Positions 1 to 9,190 of a stretch of DNA of 34,112 bases are shown piece after piece. The stretch's first letter is position 1; the number at the start of each line of letters is the position of its first letter. Location of the stretch: the NCBI GenBank assembly GCA_002717145.1, contig PBCP01000039.1, positions 1 to 34,112 on the forward strand, written 5' to 3'. Source of the stretch: Planctomycetaceae bacterium (GTDB lineage Bacteria > Planctomycetota > Planctomycetia > Pirellulales > Pirellulaceae). The notes beneath the pieces are model-generated. The model saw nothing but the letters and a program-made list of their open reading frames with translations. It ran no database searches and was not told the origin of the DNA. A program made the position numbers and the translations under genes.

Positions 1-54
1 TAGAGCAGGCGGCTGTTAACCGCCTTGTCATAGGTTCGAGTCCTATCGGGGGAG
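1..54 (+). tRNA. tRNA-Asn (GTT), 5' end outside the window
   Basis: The 3' part of a tRNA starts in the D-arm. The anticodon stem is GGCGG (8-12) paired with CCGCC (20-24), and the 7-nt loop CTGTTAA has anticodon GTT at 15-17, which reads Asn codons. The T-arm is ATAGG-TTCGAGT-CCTAT (30-46). The 3' acceptor strand CGGGGGA (47-53) is followed by discriminator G54. The next bases are CTC, so CCA is not encoded and must be added after transcription. About 22 nt of the 5' side lie outside the window. Confidence 0.95.
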
Positions 55-66
55 CTCTTCTTGATG

Positions 67-101
67 ATGGCTGCTGGTCTAAAATCCAGCAGCCATTTTT
101 T
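67..101 (+). terminator. Rho-independent terminator of the tRNA-Asn transcript
   Basis: A perfect 11-bp stem, ATGGCTGCTGG (67-77) with CCAGCAGCCAT (86-96), has an 8-nt loop and runs straight into six T residues (96-101). It begins 12 nt after the tRNA. It is the only intrinsic terminator in the window with both a strong stem and a clear T-tract. The remaining 102-274 before the first gene shows no ORF or other strong signal that I recognise. Confidence 0.9.
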
Positions 102-274
102 GTGCCCTCACCGCAGCTTATCGACTTACCACTCGATGTGTTCTTTTTAGAGAAACAGTGTTTCGGAAACGACTTTAACCTCTAAATTCTCAAGATGCTT
201 CGACTAACGATTAACGGAAAGTTCGATTAGAATAGGCCTTGTAAAACTTCATCAATCCACATGATTTCGAAACT

Positions 275-3200
275 ATGACACAACTAAGACCAACACTTTT
301 CACATCATTACTACTGCTACCTTTGTTGGTAGTGACCGTCACGGCTCAAGAGCAATCACAGTCTTTATTTAACGGAAAGGATCTTTCCGGTTGGGCTGGA
401 AAGTCCGAATTCTGGACGGTTAAAGACGGAGCGATCTTCGGCCAAACCACGAAAGACAAACCTACTAAAGGAAATACCTTTCTTGTCTGGCAGGGTGGCG
501 AAGTAGCCGACTTCGTCTTGAAAGCGAAAGTTCGTTTCTCCGGAAACAACTCTGGCGTCCAGTACCGCAGTGAATTGGTTGGAAACGCGGATGACTTCGT
601 CGTGAAAGGATATCAAGCAGACCTGCACCCAAAACCGGAATATTTTGGAATGCTGTATGCCGAAAAGTGGCGTGGCATTGTTGCTCAGCGATTTCAACGA
701 GTCATCGTCGGACAGGATGGCAAATCCCAGATCGTAGGAGAAGTTGGAGACAAAAACCAAAAGCTTGTCGACTCTGAATGGAATGAACTGACAATTATTG
801 CATTCGGTAATAGACAGATTCATTTGGTCAATTCCGTTGTTACGATGGATCTGACCGACAATCATCCGGAAGCGAAGCGTAAGGGGATTCTGGCACTCCA
901 GCTACATGCAGGTGCCCCGATGACGGTTGAATTCAAAGACATCAGTCTTAAAAACCTCAATGCCAAAAGCGGCAAAGCGGCTATCGAGGCAGTCAGCGTC
1001 AAAACTGGAAATACAGCTACTCCTATCAATCGAATCAAAGCAGCGAAAGGGTTTCAGGTTGAATTGCTTTATTCCGTTCCCAGTGAAGTTCATGGTTCGT
1101 GGGTCAATCTTTGCACCGACAACAAAGGGCGTCTGATCGTGAGTGACCAATTCGGCAAATTATACAAAATCACTCCACCACAACCCGGCAATACTTTAGC
1201 TCAAACAGACATCAAGCCGCTAAACGTCGATATCCGCGCAGTTAACGGAATGGTTTGGGCGTTTGACGCTTTATATGTCGGAGTGAATGACTATGAACGC
1301 AAGATCCCGTCCGGTTTGTATCGGATCACTGACAGTGACGGAGACGATGAGCTGGACAAGGTGGAGATGCTTCGTGCCATGGAAGCACGCGGTGACCACG
1401 GAGTTCACGCGGTGGTTCCCAGCCCGGACGGAAAATCCCTCTTTCTGATCACTGGCAACAGTACCAAACCGACTCAACTCGCCAGCAATTCGCAGGTACC
1501 TAAGGTTTGGGGCGAAGACCATTTGCTTCCCAGTTTCCCGGACGGACGTGGGCATAACCGGGGAGTTTTAGCTCCGGGCGGTATCATTTACAAAGTCGAT
1601 CCTGATGGAAAGAATTTCGAAGCCTATGCCAATGGTTTTCGAAACATTTTTGATGCCGCTTTTAATAGAGACGGGGAATTATTCACTTACGATGCCGACA
1701 TGGAATATGATTTCAACGTGCCCTGGTACCGTCCAACACGCATCTGTCAGGTTACCAGCGGATCCGAGTTTGGCTGGCGAAATGGAGCTGGCAAACGCCC
1801 CGTATTTTACCCTGACAATCTTCCGGGAGTTCTGGATATTGGGCCTGGTTCACCAACTGGAGTCACTTTTGGATACGGTGCTAAGTTTCCAGCCAAATAC
1901 CAAAATGCACTTTATGCATTAGATTGGAGTTGGGGCAAACTCTACGCTGTCCATCTAAAACAAAACGGATCCTCCTACACAGCCACCAAAGAAGAATTTA
2001 TTACGGGAGCACCTCTGCCGATTACCGATGCTATTATCCATCCGAACGATGGAGCCATGTATTTCACTATCGGCGGTCGCCGAGTGCAATCGGGCCTGTA
2101 CCGCGTAACTTATGCGGGTGACGAATCGACGGTATTGGTGAAAAATGAACCTTCCCTTACGAAAGAAACTAAAATCCGACGGGAGCTGGAAGCTTATCAC
2201 GGTAAGCAAGATCCCCGTGCAATCACGGCCGCCTGGCCGCATTTAAAAAACGAAGATCGATTTATTCGTTGGGCTGCCCGAATCGCAGTGGAGCATCAGC
2301 CTCTGGACCAATGGGCCGACAAGGCACTTTCAGAATCTGACCCTCAAATCAAAGTGGAAGCCTTGATGGCGTTAACACGGGTCACGGGGATCTGTCCACA
2401 ACATCGCAACGACGAGTCGCCGGCAATCGACACAGCCATGCGAGCTCGATTATTGGACGCAGTTTTGTCGATCGATATGTCAAATCTTGACGCCACGAGT
2501 CAACTCACGTTGCAACGAACTATTCAGATCATTCTCAATCGCTTTGGCCGACCTGACAATTCAACCGTTGAAAAACTGTCCGCGGCAATTGATCCTTTAT
2601 TCCCCTCCAATTCAGCGGACTTAAACTGGCTGCTTTGTGAAACGCTGGCCTACCTACAAGCACCAAGCGTCGCAGCTAAGACGATGGATCTTATTGAGGC
2701 CGCTCCAACACAGGAAGAGCAAGTGCAGTACGCACGGTCTATACGAATGCTTCAGACTGGCTGGACTCCGGAATTACGGACTGCTTACTTTGAATGGTTC
2801 CTCAAAGCTGCCAACTATCGAGGTGGTGCCAGCTTTGCTAAATTCATTGAATTTATTCGAAATGATGCGGTTGCCTCTTTGAGTGATGCTCAGAAAGAGT
2901 CTATGAAAGAATTGCTCGCCAAAAAACCAGAGCGCATTTCAGCTTTGGAAAATTTGGGAGCAGTCTTCGAAGGCCGACCCGAAAAACAATGGAAGCTGGA
3001 TGAGTTGGTAAAGGCAGCCAATTCCGGCCTGAAGAATCGCGATTTCGGGAATGGTCAAAAAATGTTTGGCGCAGCCGGTTGTTTCGCCTGCCACCGTTTT
3101 CAAAACCAGGGAGGCATGACCGGTCCTGACCTCACCACAGCCGGACGGCGTTACTCGGTTCGCGACTTGCTTGATCAGGTGGTGAACCCAAGCAAGGTCA

Positions 3201-3484
3201 TCAATGACCAGTTTTCTGCAGTCATGGTGATTACGGATGAAGGCTTGGTTCACAGCGGCGTTGTAGTCAATCTCAACAATGACGGTCTCACGCTGAATAC
3301 TGATCTTACCGACCCCAATAAGCGTGTAACGATCAACCGAAACACCATCGACGAAATGCTCGTGTCCAAGACATCTCCCATGCCGGCCGGTCTTTTCAAT
3401 CGCATGACCCGGGAAGAGATTCTAGATCTTGTTGCCTACCTTATCAGTGGCGCCGATCCAAAGCACGAGTATTTCCAGCCGTGA
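275..3484 (+). CDS. Exported DUF1080 / beta-propeller dehydrogenase / HEAT / cytochrome c fusion (1069 aa)
   Basis: Seen: a Sec signal peptide with a likely cut after VTA24. Next comes a DUF1080 (PF06439, 3-keto-disaccharide hydrolase, concanavalin-like) domain at about 27-225, opening with SLFNGKDLSGW. A six-bladed propeller of the Pirellula/Verrucomicrobium membrane-bound-dehydrogenase type (related to PQQ sugar dehydrogenases) spans about 250-615 and holds an acidic DSDGDDELD loop at 353-361. A helical HEAT-like stretch covers about 640-900. The C-terminal heme module has CFACH (C936, C939, H940) and a probable axial Met in SPMPAGL (M1036). Family knowledge: DUF1080 proteins cleave 3-keto-glycosides, and the CxxCH module binds heme c covalently. 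Inference: an envelope enzyme that oxidises and cleaves glycans, passing electrons to its own heme. It leads a sulfatase-rich cluster, 70 nt before the next gene. The start lacks a Shine-Dalgarno sequence, as most here do. Confidence 0.88.
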   Translation: MTQLRPTLFTSLLLLPLLVVTVTAQEQSQSLFNGKDLSGWAGKSEFWTVKDGAIFGQTTKDKPTKGNTFLVWQGGEVADFVLKAKVRFSGNNSGVQYRSELVGNADDFVVKGYQADLHPKPEYFGMLYAEKWRGIVAQRFQRVIVGQDGKSQIVGEVGDKNQKLVDSEWNELTIIAFGNRQIHLVNSVVTMDLTDNHPEAKRKGILALQLHAGAPMTVEFKDISLKNLNAKSGKAAIEAVSVKTGNTATPINRIKAAKGFQVELLYSVPSEVHGSWVNLCTDNKGRLIVSDQFGKLYKITPPQPGNTLAQTDIKPLNVDIRAVNGMVWAFDALYVGVNDYERKIPSGLYRITDSDGDDELDKVEMLRAMEARGDHGVHAVVPSPDGKSLFLITGNSTKPTQLASNSQVPKVWGEDHLLPSFPDGRGHNRGVLAPGGIIYKVDPDGKNFEAYANGFRNIFDAAFNRDGELFTYDADMEYDFNVPWYRPTRICQVTSGSEFGWRNGAGKRPVFYPDNLPGVLDIGPGSPTGVTFGYGAKFPAKYQNALYALDWSWGKLYAVHLKQNGSSYTATKEEFITGAPLPITDAIIHPNDGAMYFTIGGRRVQSGLYRVTYAGDESTVLVKNEPSLTKETKIRRELEAYHGKQDPRAITAAWPHLKNEDRFIRWAARIAVEHQPLDQWADKALSESDPQIKVEALMALTRVTGICPQHRNDESPAIDTAMRARLLDAVLSIDMSNLDATSQLTLQRTIQIILNRFGRPDNSTVEKLSAAIDPLFPSNSADLNWLLCETLAYLQAPSVAAKTMDLIEAAPTQEEQVQYARSIRMLQTGWTPELRTAYFEWFLKAANYRGGASFAKFIEFIRNDAVASLSDAQKESMKELLAKKPERISALENLGAVFEGRPEKQWKLDELVKAANSGLKNRDFGNGQKMFGAAGCFACHRFQNQGGMTGPDLTTAGRRYSVRDLLDQVVNPSKVINDQFSAVMVITDEGLVHSGVVVNLNNDGLTLNTDLTDPNKRVTINRNTIDEMLVSKTSPMPAGLFNRMTREEILDLVAYLISGADPKHEYFQP

Positions 3485-3554
3485 TGACGTATCAAGCTAA
3501 CCCAATAGCTCGATCCCAGCAATCTTCCTTCACGATTAGACTGAATTATCATCC

Positions 3555-6317
3555 ATGAAGAAACTACTCCTTGCGCATTACGTTTTAGTGCTGCTTATTT
3601 CCGTGGCTCAGGCAGCAGGTGACAGCCCTCCTAATGTTGTATTAATCATTTCTGATGATCAGGGGTTTACCGACTACGGATTCATGGGACATCCGGAGAT
3701 CGAAACTCCGAATCTGGATAAGCTTGCACGAGAAAGTGCAGTCTTCAAAAGAGGTTACGTGCCGACAGCGCTTTGCCGTCCTGCACTAATGACCTTAGTC
3801 ACTGGACTTTATTCCCATCAGAATAAGACAACCGGTAACGATCCGGCGGCTACACCTCAAAATCGTGCACACGCCACCAAAGCCGGAAAGGAATCCCGGG
3901 AGTTACTGATTTCGCATATCGATAAAACAGGATCGTTGCCCAAGTGGCTTGCTGACGCAGGGTACGTTAGTCATCAAAGCGGCAAATGGTGGGAAGGATC
4001 TTATCAACGAGGTGGATTCACTGAAGGGATGACTCGAGGTTATCCCCAACGAGGTGGACGTCACGGGGATGACGGACTAAGTATCGGACGTTCAGGCTTA
4101 AAGCCGGTCACAGATTTTATTGACCGCAGTATTGAAGGCAAAAAGCCATTCTTTGTATGGTATGCCCCTTTTATGCCACATACGCCTCATACGCCACCGG
4201 ATCGCTTATTGCAAAAATATCTCGACAAAGGAATACAACAACGAATCGCTAAATACTATGCCATGTGTGAATGGTTTGATGAAACGTGTGGTTCGTTGAT
4301 CGAGCATATCGACAATTCGGGAGCCTCCGACAACACGCTTATCATCTACGTAACGGATAACGGTTGGGTACAAACGGAAACTGGAAGTTACGCCGCTCGG
4401 TCCAAACGAAGTCCTAACGAAATGGGCACTCGTACTCCCATCATGTTTCGCTGGAAGGGCACGATTGCTGCCGCTCAGCGAAATGAGCTCGTATCGTCCA
4501 TTGATTTGGTTCCAACAATTCTGGCTGCAGCAGGAGTTCAAGGCCCACACGATTTCCCGGGATTGAATCTGCTGGAGGAATTGACTTCAGGCAATCCAAT
4601 TAAACGCGACACGATCTACGGCGAATCCTTTGCCCATGATATCGCCGACATTGAGAATCCTCAGGCTTCGCTGCTATATCGTTGGGTAATACAAGGTAAC
4701 CAAAAGTTACTTGTCACCTACGATGGCCAACCTGGAAAAATGAAGTTCCCCCCCAAAAATGCAGAGCCTCAATTGTACGATCTAAAGGCCGACCCTCTGG
4801 AAACAAAGAATCTGGCTACTAAAAATCCCAAACGGGTTTCCCAACTTCAAAAGCTGCTAGATCAATGGTACCTCCCCACACAGCGGCAGGCTGGCAAACT
4901 TGCTTCACCCGATACCCCCTTACCTAAGAAGTCAAAAACGACCGGTCAAGCAACACCAGACAAACGGCCAAATATTCTGTTGCTTTATGCAGATGATCAA
5001 AGAAACCATACTCTCGGGTGCGCCGGCCATCCAATCGTCAAAACCCCAAATATCGACCAGTTAGCTGCGGATGGTGTACGATTTGAAAATGCGTTCGTAT
5101 CCACCTCGACCTGTTGGGTTGGAAGATCATGCCTGTTCACCGGATGCTATGAACGAAAGCACCTTTACCGAGTTTCTTCCGGACCTCTGAGCCCGGAACT
5201 CTGTAGAACATCTTTCTTTGCCGTTCTCAAAGACTCCGGCTACCGTACCGGTCACATCGGAAAAGAACATGTGGCGATTTCTCAAGAGTCAGCTTCACTG
5301 ATGTGGGATGTAAGACGACGGCTGGGGAGAAACCCATATTTCAAGAAACAGGAAGACGGAACTCAACGCCATGAAACTCAGATCCTCGGGGACTGGGGAA
5401 TTCAGTTTCTCAAGGAACAGCCTGCGGAAAAGCCATTCTGTTTACAGGTCAGTTTCAATGCCACACATGCTGAAGACGGTGATCGTCGTCCCGGCATTGG
5501 ACACTACCCCTGGCCTCAAGTCACGAACGGCATGTATGAAGACAAAACGATGCCTCTGCCGCAACTCAACGATCCGGCAATCTACAAATCACAACCTGAC
5601 TTCTTAAAACAATCAATCAATCGACAACGATTTTTTTGGCGTTGGGATACACCGGAAAAATACCAAACCAACATGCGCGCCTACTTTCGAATGCTGAGCG
5701 GCATCGATCACGTCGTGGGCCGCATGACCAAGCAATTGCAGGAACTAGGACTCAAAGAAAACACAATCATCATCTACACAGCTGATAACGGCTATTATCT
5801 GGGTGACCGCGGATTCGCAGGCAAGTGGACTCATTATGAGCAATCGCTTCGTGTCCCACTGATTATCAATGACCCGCGGCTGCCCGAAGCAAAGCAAGGA
5901 AAAGTCCGTTCTGAAATAGCTCTCAATAGTGATCTGGCATCCACGATCATCAATTTAGCCGGCCTGCCTTCACCGGAATCACATACCGGCCAAAGCCTGC
6001 TGCCTCTGGTGAACGGACAGACTCCTGAAAACTGGCGAAAAGAATTCCTCTGCGAATTCATCGCGGTACCACGAACGATTCCACGCTGGGAAGGAGTCCG
6101 TGGCACAGACTGGGTGTATGCCCGATACTTTGTAAACGGCTCAAATGAACTTCCCTTTGAATTCCTGCATCACCTCAAAGAGGACCCTGACCAACTTAAG
6201 AATCTAGCCAGTGATGAACAATTTCTACAGCCTTTACTAAAAATGCGGGCTCGCTGTGATGCACTGATTGCAAAGTCGGGTCCGACGATGCAGCAAATTG
6301 AAGCTTCCGCAAACTAA
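3555..6317 (+). CDS. Exported tandem double sulfatase (920 aa)
   Basis: Two complete sulfatase (PF00884) domains lie in one reading frame behind a single Sec signal peptide (cut near AQA20). Domain 1 is about 25-455, with metal-binding D34/D35 and D268/N269. Domain 2 is about 473-915, with D480/D481 and D744/N745. They are joined by a short Lys/Thr/Pro-rich linker at about 455-473. Sulfatases use a formylglycine made from Cys (or Ser) in a CxPxR signature. Here domain 1 has C74-R-P-A-L, with the Arg replaced by Leu, and domain 2 has C520-W-V-G-R, with the Pro replaced by Val. Whether either Cys is converted is therefore uncertain. Substrates are likely sulfated polysaccharides, but specificity cannot be read from the sequence. 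The stop lies 18 nt before the next sulfatase, so the genes are probably co-transcribed. A single 900-residue sulfatase chain is about twice the usual length. Confidence 0.9.
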   Translation: MKKLLLAHYVLVLLISVAQAAGDSPPNVVLIISDDQGFTDYGFMGHPEIETPNLDKLARESAVFKRGYVPTALCRPALMTLVTGLYSHQNKTTGNDPAATPQNRAHATKAGKESRELLISHIDKTGSLPKWLADAGYVSHQSGKWWEGSYQRGGFTEGMTRGYPQRGGRHGDDGLSIGRSGLKPVTDFIDRSIEGKKPFFVWYAPFMPHTPHTPPDRLLQKYLDKGIQQRIAKYYAMCEWFDETCGSLIEHIDNSGASDNTLIIYVTDNGWVQTETGSYAARSKRSPNEMGTRTPIMFRWKGTIAAAQRNELVSSIDLVPTILAAAGVQGPHDFPGLNLLEELTSGNPIKRDTIYGESFAHDIADIENPQASLLYRWVIQGNQKLLVTYDGQPGKMKFPPKNAEPQLYDLKADPLETKNLATKNPKRVSQLQKLLDQWYLPTQRQAGKLASPDTPLPKKSKTTGQATPDKRPNILLLYADDQRNHTLGCAGHPIVKTPNIDQLAADGVRFENAFVSTSTCWVGRSCLFTGCYERKHLYRVSSGPLSPELCRTSFFAVLKDSGYRTGHIGKEHVAISQESASLMWDVRRRLGRNPYFKKQEDGTQRHETQILGDWGIQFLKEQPAEKPFCLQVSFNATHAEDGDRRPGIGHYPWPQVTNGMYEDKTMPLPQLNDPAIYKSQPDFLKQSINRQRFFWRWDTPEKYQTNMRAYFRMLSGIDHVVGRMTKQLQELGLKENTIIIYTADNGYYLGDRGFAGKWTHYEQSLRVPLIINDPRLPEAKQGKVRSEIALNSDLASTIINLAGLPSPESHTGQSLLPLVNGQTPENWRKEFLCEFIAVPRTIPRWEGVRGTDWVYARYFVNGSNELPFEFLHHLKEDPDQLKNLASDEQFLQPLLKMRARCDALIAKSGPTMQQIEASAN

Positions 6318-6335
6318 GCGAGTGTATGACCTCTT

Positions 6336-7778
6336 GTGAAAAATCTGAGAATAAAACAGCAACTGAACACAATTTTGGCCTTCCTATTGGTCCCTCTATT
6401 CGCATGGCAGGCACACGCTGACGACCATCGTCCTGACATTGTCTTCATCATTGTCGATGATCTCAATGACTGGGTTGGCTGTCTTGGCGGACACCCTGAT
6501 GCTCAATCTCCAAACATTGATCAGTTGGCTTCGCGAGGCATGCTATTTACACAGGCCTACTGTAACTCGCCTCAATGTCGACCGTCGCGAACCAGTTTGA
6601 ATCATGGAGTCTATCCTTTTAAGACAGGCACCTATTTCAACGCTCGCTTCCCGAAAGAATCTAAAATCCAAACGCCCTCGATGCAGCAATACTTTGTTGA
6701 AAATGGATTTCGAGTAGCGATTGGTGGAAAAGTCTTTCACGGTGGCACACCTAAAATCGAAGGTGTAGCAATACAAAATCGCCTGCCGGATCCCAGGCAC
6801 CCAAAGGGTAAAGATAACTTTGGAGGTTTGAAGCCGCCTAATGACGGATATCCACTCGACGTCAAAGACGAGCAAATGGGAGATTACAAACTTGCCCAAT
6901 GGGCTATTCAGCAATGGGAGCAGGTTACCGACAAACCCGTATTCCTTTCCGTAGGATTCTACCGACCTCACCGGCCACTGCAGGTTCCCAAACAGTGGTT
7001 CGAAGGATTCCCGCTGGAGTCAATCAAACGCCCTGCTGAGCCTCAAGATCAGGACGACTGGAATGACATGCCGCTATTCGCCCGTCAATTAGCCCGTACT
7101 CATGCACATAAACCGTTACATAACGGACTTAGTGATCATGAATTTATGGTCGCTAATAAACAATGGAATGCGACGATTCAGGCCTATCAGGCATCCGTTG
7201 CTTTTGTTGACCAGCAAATCGGCCTGTTGCTAAAAGCTCTCGAGGAAAATCCACGCGGTCGTGAAACCTATATCGTTCTAGTCAGTGACCACGGGTGGCA
7301 TTTGGGTGAAAAGAAACACTGGTGTAAGGGAGCCATCTGGGAGCAAACAACGCATATCCCGTTCATTGTGCAGGGCCCCGGTATTTCTGCAAACTCGCGA
7401 TGCTCACAACCGGTCAGCCTGATTGATATCTATCCATCGCTGTTTGACTTTGCTGGTTTTGACATCCCGCACTGGGCTGACGGGCAGTCTATCACCCCAC
7501 AATTAAAAGCCCCTGAGACTCCACGGTCTCCCGTTATCTCGTCCTACGGCGAAGCAAACACATCAATTCGAACACAACACTGGCGATATATTCGCTATGA
7601 AGACGGTTCCGAAGAATTATATGATCATCGCATCGATCCCAATGAATGGGACAATCTGGCAGCCAATTCCAAATTTTCAGAAACCAAAAAGCGACTGGCG
7701 AAATTTATACCCACCGATCAACACGCTGGTCTCAAAGTTCAAAAGTGGATCGAACAATTTCAAATCAAATCCGATTAA
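6336..7778 (+). CDS. Exported iduronate-2-sulfatase-like sulfatase (480 aa)
   Basis: A single-domain sulfatase of the iduronate-2-sulfatase-like type. Seen: a Sec signal peptide (cut near AHA28), metal-binding D41/D42 in the FIIVDDLND motif, a perfect formylglycine signature C81-R-P-S-R85, and a second metal pair D318/H319 in VSDHGWHLGE. The start is GTG at 6336. It gives a well-formed signal peptide, and the ATG at 6326 is in another frame. Length and motif order are normal for the family. Expected role: hydrolysis of a sulfate ester, probably on a uronic acid or related sugar of a sulfated glycan; the natural substrate is not deducible. It lies 18 nt after the double sulfatase and 3 nt before the next sulfatase, which makes a three-gene sulfatase operon very likely. 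A formylglycine-generating enzyme must be encoded elsewhere. Confidence 0.9.
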   Translation: MKNLRIKQQLNTILAFLLVPLFAWQAHADDHRPDIVFIIVDDLNDWVGCLGGHPDAQSPNIDQLASRGMLFTQAYCNSPQCRPSRTSLNHGVYPFKTGTYFNARFPKESKIQTPSMQQYFVENGFRVAIGGKVFHGGTPKIEGVAIQNRLPDPRHPKGKDNFGGLKPPNDGYPLDVKDEQMGDYKLAQWAIQQWEQVTDKPVFLSVGFYRPHRPLQVPKQWFEGFPLESIKRPAEPQDQDDWNDMPLFARQLARTHAHKPLHNGLSDHEFMVANKQWNATIQAYQASVAFVDQQIGLLLKALEENPRGRETYIVLVSDHGWHLGEKKHWCKGAIWEQTTHIPFIVQGPGISANSRCSQPVSLIDIYPSLFDFAGFDIPHWADGQSITPQLKAPETPRSPVISSYGEANTSIRTQHWRYIRYEDGSEELYDHRIDPNEWDNLAANSKFSETKKRLAKFIPTDQHAGLKVQKWIEQFQIKSD

Positions 7779-7781
7779 ACC

Positions 7782-9134
7782 ATGAAGCTACGACGTCTTA
7801 CTTTCGTATTCACTGCATGGTTCACTTTGCTGAGTTTGTGTCCTTCGATCTTTGCAGATGTAAAGCAACCGCCGAATATCGTTTTTCTCTTCGCTGATGA
7901 TCTCGGTTATGCCGACCTCGGGTGCTATGGCCATCCCTATGCCAAAACGCCCGCGATAGATTCACTGGCGGAGCAGGGGACAATTTTTACTCAGTTCTAT
8001 GTAACAGGCGTTACTTGTAGTCCAAGTCGTACTGGAGCAATGACAGGTATCTTTCCAGCGAGATTTCCTAAATATCCCGCTGATTTCGGATTTGGAGACC
8101 GGGTCACGGTCACAGAAATGTTACAACAGCGGGGATACAAAACCGGTCACTTTGGCAAATGGCATATGGGCCCCAGAGATAAAGATGGGACCTACGGAAT
8201 CGACAAGATTGAGACGATCGGCAAAAGTAACGACGCAATGCTTGGGAGAGATGACGATCTGTATACGGCAGCCATTCAATTCATTAACGAAAACAAAGAT
8301 GGCCCTTTTTATGTCAACGTCTGGGGACATGCTACACATTTCCCCGTGAATACTCCTCCAAACCTGGTTAACCCATTCCAAAGCATGAAGCTTAACCGCA
8401 ACGACTTTTCGCCAACGATGCAGAAAAAATTCAATCAGAGTTTTGGGATTGATGAGAATCTCGACGAATCCATGAGGCAATATCTGGGTGACGTCTATCA
8501 AATCGACCTTAATGTAGGACGATTACTAAAGGCATTGGATGATTTAGAAATCGCTAACAATACGATTGTCGTCTTTTCCAGTGACCATGGGCCCGCCCCG
8601 GTCAAACTACCCAGTAAGGGCATCCGCGAGTATTCAAAGAATATGCTTGGCTATGCCGGTCCGTTTCGAGGAGGTAAACACACTCAATTGGAGGGTGGCG
8701 TTCGAGTACCCTTTATCATTCGTTGGCCAGGCCACGTGACGGCCGGTCGAATCGATACTCAAAGCGTAGGATCCTTTATCGACTGGCTACCTACGGTTTG
8801 TAGTATTGCCGGAGTAAAGCAATTACCTACTGAACTGGACGGAGAAGATATTTCGAATGCCTGGCTCGGGAAAACTCATCAGCGACAAAAGGCTTTGTAT
8901 TGGAAGACTAGCGCTACGAGCAGTTCTCCTTCAATGCGAGTAGGTAATTGGAAGTTACATATGCCACGCAATAACCGTGACAACATCCAACTATACAATC
9001 TCGTGAATGATCCTGGTGAAAGCCAAAACGTTGCAAACCAGCACCCAGAAGTCATATCACATCTGAGAAAACAGCTACGTCAATGGGTGGGCGAGTTGCC
9101 GACTGAATATAAAAAGCTAAAGCAAAGAAACTAA
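7782..9134 (+). CDS. Exported arylsulfatase / GALNS-like sulfatase (450 aa)
   Basis: A single-domain sulfatase. Seen: a Sec signal peptide ending near IFA25, metal-binding D39/D40 in FLFADDLGYADLGCYG, the canonical signature C79-S-P-S-R83 followed by TGAMTG, the second metal pair D268/H269 in FSSDHGP, and the GGKHTQLEGGVRVPF stretch that is typical of arylsulfatase A/N-acetylgalactosamine-6-sulfatase-like members. The start ATG lies 3 nt after the stop of the upstream sulfatase, indicating translational coupling. It is the last gene of the 275-9134 cluster. Family knowledge supports a calcium-dependent, formylglycine-dependent sulfate-ester hydrolase acting outside the cytoplasm; the exact sugar and position are unknown. 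Length is ordinary and there is no truncation. Confidence 0.9.
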   Translation: MKLRRLTFVFTAWFTLLSLCPSIFADVKQPPNIVFLFADDLGYADLGCYGHPYAKTPAIDSLAEQGTIFTQFYVTGVTCSPSRTGAMTGIFPARFPKYPADFGFGDRVTVTEMLQQRGYKTGHFGKWHMGPRDKDGTYGIDKIETIGKSNDAMLGRDDDLYTAAIQFINENKDGPFYVNVWGHATHFPVNTPPNLVNPFQSMKLNRNDFSPTMQKKFNQSFGIDENLDESMRQYLGDVYQIDLNVGRLLKALDDLEIANNTIVVFSSDHGPAPVKLPSKGIREYSKNMLGYAGPFRGGKHTQLEGGVRVPFIIRWPGHVTAGRIDTQSVGSFIDWLPTVCSIAGVKQLPTELDGEDISNAWLGKTHQRQKALYWKTSATSSSPSMRVGNWKLHMPRNNRDNIQLYNLVNDPGESQNVANQHPEVISHLRKQLRQWVGELPTEYKKLKQRN

Positions 9135-9166
9135 TCTTCCGGCACCTTATGGTTTACGAATGAATT

Positions 9167-9185
9167 CGGAACGGAGGTAGTTCCG
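9167..9185. terminator. Possible bidirectional terminator hairpin between convergent genes
   Basis: CGGAAC (9167-9172) pairs perfectly with GTTCCG (9180-9185) around a 7-nt loop. It lies in the 56-nt gap where the sulfatase operon and the phosphate transporter converge. There is no T-tract on either strand, so the terminator role rests on position and stem only. Confidence 0.3.
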
Positions 9186-9190
9186 GCAGG

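Noticed and set aside
4900..4990. Possible sequencing or assembly error joining two sulfatase genes.
   Set aside because: The frame runs through without ambiguity, the second domain has no signal peptide or nearby start codon of its own, and the linker is compositionally like an interdomain linker. Fusion is the simpler reading, although read-level confirmation would be useful.
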